From: Bacteroidales bacterium UBA1800 | Lineage (GTDB): Bacteria > Bacteroidota > Bacteroidia > Bacteroidales > VadinHA17 | DNA: 7,384 nucleotides | NCBI GenBank assembly: GCA_002319915.1 | Contig: DCFQ01000054.1 | Span: 1-7,384, forward strand | Direction of reading: 5' to 3' | Position numbers and translations under genes: made by a program | Notes under the pieces: generated by a model | The model's database searches: none | What the model was told of the DNA's origin: nothing | What the model saw: only the letters and a program-made list of their open reading frames with translations | In this document: positions 1 to 4,871 of the stretch, one piece after another | Layout of the letters: the number at the start of each line of letters is the position of its first letter | Position numbering within the stretch: position 1 is the stretch's first letter

Positions 1-188
1 TTTACTTCTTCCTCAGCCTTAACTTCAGCCTCAGTCTCATCCTCATCCTTCTGAACGGCTTCAGCCTGTTCATCTTCATTGTTTTCTTCGGCCTTTTCGG
101 CCCTGGCGGCATCCTCAGTACCGGCCCCGGGATCAACCGTGCCGTCTTGTTCTTCACGAACAGAGTCTTCCGGATTTTCTTTAATCAT
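1..188 (-). CDS. Acidic N-terminus of an unidentified protein (partial)
   Basis: An open frame reads from an ATG at 188 to the left edge, giving 62 complete codons, with no stop. The start is supported by an AAAGGA ribosome binding site at 195-200, six bases upstream, and by a promoter further upstream. The visible part has 18 Glu and 7 Asp in 62 residues (about 40 percent acidic), plus many Ala and Lys, and no signal peptide or membrane segment, so it is probably a disordered, cytoplasmic, charged leader. The underlying DNA is low-complexity (repeated ttcagcct/tcatcct-like words). Such acidic leaders precede the folded part of several Bacteroidota proteins, for example DUF349-domain proteins, but no domain is reached here, so that identity is only a guess. 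The gene itself is likely real; its product is unknown. Confidence 0.8.
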   Translation of the reverse strand, partial: MIKENPEDSVREEQDGTVDPGAGTEDAARAEKAEENNEDEQAEAVQKDEDETEAEVKAEEEV

Positions 189-259
189 AAACAATCCTTT
201 AAGGTTCAATACATTTTACGCTCCCTACCATTTGGCGGAAGCATAATTTTTTTAGATTA

Positions 260-290
260 CGAAAATATCGAATATTTAATAAAACTCAAA
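260..290 (-). promoter_or_regulatory. Bacteroidota-type promoter for the acidic protein gene
   Basis: Read on the minus strand, TTTG (290-287) is followed after exactly 19 bases by TATTTTCG (267-260), which matches the Bacteroidota primary-sigma consensus TTTG / TAnnTTTG with one mismatch. It lies in an AT-rich stretch and would start transcription near 253, leaving a leader of about 65 bases before the ATG at 188. Element sequence and spacing are seen directly; activity is inferred. Confidence 0.6.
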
Positions 291-339
291 GTTTTGACCA
301 AATTAACTCCCTTTCCTGTTTCAGCCGTCATCAACAATC

Positions 340-350
340 CCTGAATCAGG
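340..350. repeat. Short palindrome CCTGA-A-TCAGG, possible operator
   Basis: A perfect 5-base inverted repeat, CCTGA and TCAGG around a central A, lies between two divergent genes. A further CCTGA half-site occurs at 355-359 and a degenerate copy (CCTG-TT-TCAG) at about 315-324. Clustered half-sites in a divergent intergenic region could bind a regulator, but a motif this short can arise by chance. Confidence 0.2.
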
Positions 351-450
351 CAGACCTGAGCCCGTCTTCGCGGACAAAAACATGCATCATGCCGGTTTTT
401 TCCCGGGCAGAAAACTATAATCAGCCGTGGATACAGGCAAAATTATTGAA

Positions 451-458
451 TATCTTTG
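451..458 (+). promoter_or_regulatory. Candidate -7 element for the 58-residue protein gene
   Basis: TATCTTTG matches the Bacteroidota -7 consensus TAnnTTTG exactly and sits 35 bases before the ATG at 494, giving a short leader of about 25-30 bases. The -33 position holds no good TTTG (the bases at the right distance read GTGG), so the call rests on one element. Confidence 0.35.
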
Positions 459-493
459 CAGGAAAACAGGCCGGTCATTAAAAACAAGCATCA

Positions 494-670
494 ATGAAGA
501 GCAAGGACATACTTCTGATATTCGTCATTATTTTTGCTGCAGGATTCAGTCTTTACAGGAAATACGCCAGGAAGAACCAGCCAGGTGCGGGAAGTTCAGC
601 CAGGCAGCCGGGTTCGTTTCCACCCTCTGGGCAGAAGGATGATGACTATGAGCCCTACTCGGGGAAATGA
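494..670 (+). CDS. Small single-pass membrane protein, 58 residues
   Basis: The ATG at 494 opens a 58-codon frame ending with TGA at 668-670. The protein starts MKSKD, then has a hydrophobic helix at about residues 6-20, a basic stretch (YRKYARK, about 21-27), a Gly/Ser/Pro-rich linker, and an acidic tail ending DDDYEPYSGK. Two positive charges before the helix and five after it leave orientation unclear; the basic, disordered tail is likely cytoplasmic. An overlapping frame from GTG at 427 encodes a Cys/Arg-rich peptide that looks non-biological, whereas this one has a coherent membrane-protein layout. There is no Shine-Dalgarno sequence, only an A-rich leader, which is common in Bacteroidota. 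It has no double-glycine leader, so it is not an obvious substrate of the nearby peptidase/exporter. The 3' end faces the HlyD gene with a one-base gap. Function unknown. Confidence 0.7.
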   Translation: MKSKDILLIFVIIFAAGFSLYRKYARKNQPGAGSSARQPGSFPPSGQKDDDYEPYSGK

Positions 671-671
671 C

Positions 672-1964
672 TCATCTTTTATTTCTCGAAACAAGATAAC
701 GGAAGGGATCGATTATCCTTGTGAGGAGGCTGAGATCGTCGGTTATGATCTCTGCTGAACCCTGCATATTATGTGTGAAGTCAAGATTTTTGCCATACAG
801 GGTCTCGAGGCCCGATGGCAGTGTCAGTTCGATAGTGTAGGCATCGGCTGACGGGACCAGCGATTTAGACTTTACAATTCCCCTGACCATTCCGTATTCG
901 AGATAGGGAAAACCGCTTAGCTTGATATTTACCATCTGACCCTCCTTCACCTTTCCGGACCTGCTCATATTCAGACTGATCCTTGCGACGTAATCACCGG
1001 GATCGGAAGGAATTACCGTAAGTACCGGCTCGTCGCGACTGACACTCTGGTTCTCGTTCCAGAATTTGGTAAAGGTTACCATCCCCGCAATGGGTGAAAT
1101 GAGAAGGTAATTGTTCTCCCAAATCTTAATCTGGGCCCTGAGATTAAGAAATGATTCTTTCAGCACCGAATAGTACTTCTCCTTTTCGGTCACCTTCAGA
1201 ATGCTGTAATCCTGAAGCAACTGCTGTTTTTCTCCCAGGTCAATGGACTTCTCCGAATAATCAAGTCTGACCTGCTGCAGGTCGATGCTGAGGCGGATAA
1301 GGGATTGCCGGGACTTTTCGAGATCATTCTCGGAATAAACTTCGCTTACACGAAGCAAAGAGTCCCTCCTGTAATGCTTCTCCTCGATCTGACGGTTTTC
1401 GGCATAAAGCTTCTCCTTGGCTTTCAACTGCCGCATATAGCTGGTGATTCCCCTGATCTCGCTGTTGAGTGCAACCATTTTCTTGCCGTAAAAATCACTC
1501 GTACTGTAATTCTCGAAGTCGGAAAGGCTTTTTAGAAACAGGCTCCAGTATTGCTGGATCTCGCCAAGGTCGGTAAATACCGGGAGCCCTGCCATGGTCA
1601 GTGAACCAGGGTCCCGGACTGAATCAGCAAGGTTCTTGAGCCGGTTTACATCGTTCACTGATGCAGCCGTTTCCATCACGGCAAGGAGCCTGCCGCTGCT
1701 GACAACCTCTTTATCAGTAACATACAGATTCTTGATCCTGCCGGTGATCTTCGACACCATGGTCACTGGCGGATTTACCGTGGTGATCTCGACCGGTGAG
1801 GTGACGGCATCTGGGTACCTTATCACGGCGGCAAGCATGACAAGCAAAAGGAATACACATATAATGACCAAAGTCCCCCATCGCACCAGCTTACCGGGCG
1901 GACGGCCCATTATCTCGGTTATCGATTCGGAATATACAATTTCAGTGTTATTCTCCCTTTTCAT
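672..1964 (-). CDS. HlyD-family membrane fusion (adaptor) protein of a type I-like exporter
   Basis: This 430-residue protein has the order expected of an HlyD/periplasmic adaptor: a cytoplasmic N-terminus of about 30 residues, one membrane helix (about 31-48), the first half of a lipoyl-like domain (about 54-98, including GRIKNLYV), a long helical hairpin rich in Glu, Lys, Gln and Leu (about 100-283), the second half of the lipoyl domain (LLISPIAGMVTF, 287-298), and a beta-barrel/membrane-proximal part (about 310-405). In the family this protein links the inner-membrane ABC exporter to an outer-membrane TolC-like channel. Its start lies 6 bases after the stop of the exporter gene upstream, so the two are surely cotranscribed. 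No strong Shine-Dalgarno sequence precedes the ATG; translational coupling is likely. No outer-membrane channel gene is in the window. Family assignment is firm; the substrate is unknown. Confidence 0.93.
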   Translation of the reverse strand: MKRENNTEIVYSESITEIMGRPPGKLVRWGTLVIICVFLLLVMLAAVIRYPDAVTSPVEITTVNPPVTMVSKITGRIKNLYVTDKEVVSSGRLLAVMETAASVNDVNRLKNLADSVRDPGSLTMAGLPVFTDLGEIQQYWSLFLKSLSDFENYSTSDFYGKKMVALNSEIRGITSYMRQLKAKEKLYAENRQIEEKHYRRDSLLRVSEVYSENDLEKSRQSLIRLSIDLQQVRLDYSEKSIDLGEKQQLLQDYSILKVTEKEKYYSVLKESFLNLRAQIKIWENNYLLISPIAGMVTFTKFWNENQSVSRDEPVLTVIPSDPGDYVARISLNMSRSGKVKEGQMVNIKLSGFPYLEYGMVRGIVKSKSLVPSADAYTIELTLPSGLETLYGKNLDFTHNMQGSAEIITDDLSLLTRIIDPFRYLVSRNKR

Positions 1965-1970
1965 CGCTGG

Positions 1971-4157
1971 TCAGTTGCCGAGTTCGAGCTGGTTTTTGAC
2001 AAGATTGTAGTACGAGCCCTGTTGAGCGATCAGGCTGGTATGTGTACCGGATTCCATAATCATCCCTCCATCGAGGACTACGATCTGGTCGGCATTTTTA
2101 ACCGTGCTTAGGCGGTGGGCGACCACGATCACTGTTTTCCCCTTGAAGAAATCACCCAGATTCTCAACAATTACCTTTTCGGTATTCGCGTCGAGGGAAT
2201 TGGTGGCCTCATCGAATATGACTATTTTCGGATCCTTGTAAATCACCCTGGCTATCAGCACTCTTTGCTTCTGTCCTTCCGACAGGCCGTGCCCGTTGGC
2301 GCCGATCTTTGTGTTGTAGCCGAGGGGAAGCGATTCGATAAACGATCTGATATTGGCAGTCTCTGCGGCCCTGACCATCTTCTCCTCATCTATCTCCTCC
2401 GCCCCCGGAGCAATGTTCCTGGCAATAGTATCCTGGAAGAGATAACCGTCCTGCATCACTGCACCCACATTCTCCCTCCATGTTTTCAGGCTCAGGTTCG
2501 AAAGTGATACATCTCCTGCCCTTACATCCCCGTTCACGGGTGTATAGAACCCAAGTATCATTTTAAGCAGCGTCGTTTTGCCGCTTCCGCTCATTCCGAC
2601 AATTGCGGTGACCTTGTCATGTTCTATCAGGAGGTTAATGTCCTTCAGTGCATATGGCGACCTGGGCCCTTCATACTGGAACGAGAGATTGCTTAGGCTG
2701 AGGCTGCACGAATCAGGCAGTTTAGATATCTTGTTCTCCGATCCCGCATCCTCTTCCTGCATGTTATGGACCTCCGACAGCCTGTTAAGGCTCATCCTGG
2801 CATCCTGCGACGTACGGAAAAACCCGATGATCTGGTTTACTGGAACACTGAGCTGACCAATAATAAACTGCACTGCGAGCATCATGCCAAGGGTCATGCT
2901 TCCCTTTATGACAGCCGTTGCCGACACGATTGTGATCAGGATATTCGTCACTTCGTTGATGAGTGTTGCGCCCGCCGACTGGTACTGGATCAGGCCCAGT
3001 GCCTTAACCTTTATTCCGAACAGGGCAGCCTGGTGGGCTTCCCAGTCCCATCGCTGGCTCAGCTCGCTCCTGGTAAGCTTTATTTCCTGCATACCGTTGA
3101 CGATCCCGATCAGCCGTGTGCTTGAAGCAGCCATTTCCCTGAAGCGGATATGGTCAAGCCGTCCCCTCTGCTTCATAAAAAGCGAGACCCAGAGCAGGTA
3201 GAGCACCGAACCTGCAATGAAAAGGCCAAAAATCTCAAGGTTAAAAATTGCAAGGACTATTCCGAAAATAACCAGGTTAAAGAACGAAAAGAGGATGCTA
3301 AGGCTGGTGGAGGTAAGGAAATCCTCGATCCTGTAATTGTCGTCTATCCTCTGGAGTATGTCGCCTGTGAGCTTGGTGTCAAAAAATGCGATGGGCAGCG
3401 ACATCAGTTTCTGGAGAAACCCCGAAACAATGGCAACATTGACCCTGGATCCGATATGAAGGAGTATCCATCCCCTTATAAACTCGACTGACATTCTTCC
3501 AAGTACAAGCGCCAGCTGTGCAAACAGGATGAGATAAATGAACCCGATATCAATGTTATTTATTCCCACATCAATGACAGCTCTTGTGAGGAAGGGTATT
3601 ATCAGCTGGATAAAGCTTCCGAGGAGAAGGCCTGCAATGATCTGGCCCAGATACTTTTTATAGAGTCTGAAATAGCGCAGCAGGAATCTGAACCCGGCAG
3701 GCTTTTTATCATCGTCTTCAATCTCGTACAGATCGGGCGAGGGTTCTATGATCAGGACCAGTCCGGTCCTTTTCCCATCGGTTATTGTATTTGCCCAGTT
3801 CTTTTCAAATTCCTCCCTTGAATACCTTGTGAGCCCGAATGCCGGGTCAGCAACCCGTATCTCGTCCTTTCTGATACTGTAAACAACGACAAAATGAGTC
3901 TGCCGCCAGTGGACAATGCAGGGCATTGGAACTGTTTCACGGAGCATTTCGAAAGGGATCCTGACCCCGAGAGTGCGGAAGCCTATCTTTCCCGCGGCTT
4001 CCGACAATCCAAGAAATGAGACGCCTTCCTTTGTTATGTAGCATTTCTTCCTCAGGTAGTCAAGCGAGAAATTACGGTTATAGAAGGCGGCAACCATTTT
4101 CAGGCATGCGGGCCCGCAATCCATTGCGTCATGCTGCTTAACGAACGGGAACGACAT
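1971..4157 (-). CDS. Peptidase-containing ABC exporter (C39 peptidase, membrane domain, ATPase)
   Basis: All three domains of a peptidase-containing ABC transporter are present in 728 residues, the usual length. The C39 peptidase (about 1-140) keeps oxyanion Gln8, catalytic Cys14 (in DCGPAC), His88 and Asp104 (in ADPAFG), so it should cleave double-glycine leaders. The membrane domain has about six helices between 169 and 436. The ATPase has Walker A GMSGSGKT (521-528), Q-loop Gln569, signature LSEGQ (625-629, a variant of LSGGQ), Walker B IVIFDE (645-650), D-loop SLD (654-656) and switch His681. In the family, homodimers cut the leader in the cytoplasm and export the cargo peptide by ATP hydrolysis. 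It is the first gene of a two-gene operon with the HlyD adaptor. No double-glycine precursor is seen nearby. It differs from plain lipid or drug ABC exporters by the intact peptidase domain. Confidence 0.95.
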   Translation of the reverse strand: MSFPFVKQHDAMDCGPACLKMVAAFYNRNFSLDYLRKKCYITKEGVSFLGLSEAAGKIGFRTLGVRIPFEMLRETVPMPCIVHWRQTHFVVVYSIRKDEIRVADPAFGLTRYSREEFEKNWANTITDGKRTGLVLIIEPSPDLYEIEDDDKKPAGFRFLLRYFRLYKKYLGQIIAGLLLGSFIQLIIPFLTRAVIDVGINNIDIGFIYLILFAQLALVLGRMSVEFIRGWILLHIGSRVNVAIVSGFLQKLMSLPIAFFDTKLTGDILQRIDDNYRIEDFLTSTSLSILFSFFNLVIFGIVLAIFNLEIFGLFIAGSVLYLLWVSLFMKQRGRLDHIRFREMAASSTRLIGIVNGMQEIKLTRSELSQRWDWEAHQAALFGIKVKALGLIQYQSAGATLINEVTNILITIVSATAVIKGSMTLGMMLAVQFIIGQLSVPVNQIIGFFRTSQDARMSLNRLSEVHNMQEEDAGSENKISKLPDSCSLSLSNLSFQYEGPRSPYALKDINLLIEHDKVTAIVGMSGSGKTTLLKMILGFYTPVNGDVRAGDVSLSNLSLKTWRENVGAVMQDGYLFQDTIARNIAPGAEEIDEEKMVRAAETANIRSFIESLPLGYNTKIGANGHGLSEGQKQRVLIARVIYKDPKIVIFDEATNSLDANTEKVIVENLGDFFKGKTVIVVAHRLSTVKNADQIVVLDGGMIMESGTHTSLIAQQGSYYNLVKNQLELGN

Positions 4158-4182
4158 TCTGCCAGTCAGGATTTATTGACAG

Positions 4183-4190
4183 TAAAGATA
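4183..4190 (-). promoter_or_regulatory. Candidate -7 element for the exporter operon
   Basis: On the minus strand TATCTTTA matches TAnnTTTG in all but the last base and lies 25 bases before the ATG at 4157, a plausible leader length of about 20 bases. There is no matching TTTG at 19-21 bases upstream, so this may be a weak promoter, one dependent on an activator, or one read by an alternative sigma factor. It overlaps an inverted repeat. Confidence 0.3.
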
Positions 4191-4200
4191 TTTAATCTTT
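4184..4200. repeat. Inverted repeat AAAGAT-N5-ATCTTT at the exporter promoter
   Basis: A perfect 6-base inverted repeat with a 5-base AT spacer lies in the divergent region, overlapping the candidate exporter -7 element. Its symmetry and place suit a dimeric regulator site. In such AT-rich DNA a chance origin is possible. Confidence 0.3.
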
Positions 4201-4249
4201 GAAAACTGAGTACCTGGCAAAGTTCTTATCTGGGCGGCACCTCAATAAT

Positions 4250-4281
4250 TCTGATTTAAACCGCCGGAAACACTATATTTG
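4250..4281 (+). promoter_or_regulatory. Candidate promoter of the sigma factor gene
   Basis: TATATTTG at 4274-4281 is an exact match to the Bacteroidota -7 consensus TAnnTTTG; TCTG at 4250-4253, 20 bases upstream, is a three-of-four match to the -33 TTTG. The start of transcription would fall near 4288, about 20 bases before the TTG start codon, which supports that start. This suggests the sigma gene is read by the primary sigma factor. Confidence 0.5.
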
Positions 4282-4307
4282 TTTCTTTATACTCCACAAA
4301 TCAGCAG

Positions 4308-4871
4308 TTGTTCGGGAGATTTTCGGATAGTGAGATCATAGAAGGCGTTCGGCGGCAGGATGATAAGGTCCTGGCATGGATGTACAATAATTATCTCCAG
4401 AGTGTTCGTCACCACGTCCTTAAAAACAGCGGCACAGAAGCCGATGTATCTGATGTATTCCAGGAGTCGATCATTGCGCTTTACAGCCGCATAACCGGGA
4501 ATACTCTTTATCTCACTACCGATCTCAAGGGATATTTTTTCGGGATCGCAAGGAATATCTGGAGCAGCATGCTCCGCAAAAGGGTCAGGATCTCCGAAAT
4601 CGATGCTGATATTGCCGAGGAGCCCGGAGACGAAGACATGCAGGATCCTCTGTTTGAGAGAATAGTCTTCAGGTCGTTGCAGAAGCTTAAGCCTGATGCA
4701 AGAATGATACTTACCCTCTTCTCCGAGGGTCTTTCATATGAAGATATTGCCTCAAGGATGGAGCTTAAGAACGAGGGATATGCCAGGAGGAAAAAATACC
4801 TGAGCAAGGAGGCGCTTATTGGTATCATTAAGGAAGACCCGGAATATAAGGATTACCTGCGTTTCAGATGA
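4308..4871 (+). CDS. Sigma-70 family (ECF-like) RNA polymerase sigma factor
   Basis: The 187-residue product has a region 2 (about 19-95) with the typical run VSDVFQESIIALYSRI (47-62) and GYFFGIARNIW (75-85), an acidic linker (about 98-115), and a region 4-like part (about 117-172) containing LSYEDIASRMELKNEGYARRK. Region 3 is lacking, as in ECF-type factors. The start is TTG at 4308: the frame is closed upstream by a TAA at 4257 with no ATG between, and the next ATG (4380, residue 25) would remove the conserved FSDSEIIEG opening. The end of the helix-turn-helix departs from the common ECF pattern (GTVKSRLxRAR), with NEGYARRKKYLSKEAL and a KEDPEY tail instead. The gene is divergent from the exporter operon and overlaps the TPR-CHAT gene tail to tail by 19 bases. 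No anti-sigma factor is visible, so its control is unknown. Confidence 0.9.
   Translation: MFGRFSDSEIIEGVRRQDDKVLAWMYNNYLQSVRHHVLKNSGTEADVSDVFQESIIALYSRITGNTLYLTTDLKGYFFGIARNIWSSMLRKRVRISEIDADIAEEPGDEDMQDPLFERIVFRSLQKLKPDARMILTLFSEGLSYEDIASRMELKNEGYARRKKYLSKEALIGIIKEDPEYKDYLRFR

Larger units (their letters stand above)
189..493. other. Intergenic region between two divergent genes
   Basis: This 305-base stretch separates the minus-strand acidic protein gene from the plus-strand 58-residue protein gene. It holds the ribosome binding site (195-200) and promoter (260-290) of the former, an AT-rich block at roughly 245-310, a short palindrome at 340-350, and a candidate plus-strand promoter element at 451-458. 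No convincing coding frame, structural RNA gene or terminator hairpin with a U-tract was found; reading frames crossing it have no plausible start or protein-like composition. Confidence 0.6.

Noticed and set aside
391..407. GC-rich words around a T-run (ccggttttttcccgggc) as a possible terminator
   Set aside because: The arms flanking the T-run do not pair beyond three bases, and the T-run lies inside rather than after the putative stem.
427..642. Plus-strand frame of 71 codons from GTG overlapping the small membrane protein
   Set aside because: Its product is Cys/Arg/Gln-rich with no coherent structure, and it overlaps in another frame the 494-670 gene, which has a clear membrane-protein layout and a start and stop that fit the context.
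1594..2010. Plus-strand frame of 138 codons across the HlyD gene
   Set aside because: It lies wholly antisense to strongly supported HlyD and exporter coding sequence and shows no recognisable domain; it is a shadow frame.
2115..3491. Several plus-strand frames antisense to the ABC exporter
   Set aside because: All are opposite the conserved ATPase and membrane domains and have compositions expected of antisense reading.
4233..4265. GGCGG and CCGCC inverted arms as a possible hairpin in the divergent region
   Set aside because: Only five base pairs with a 23-base loop, no U-tract and no position that suits a terminator or attenuator.
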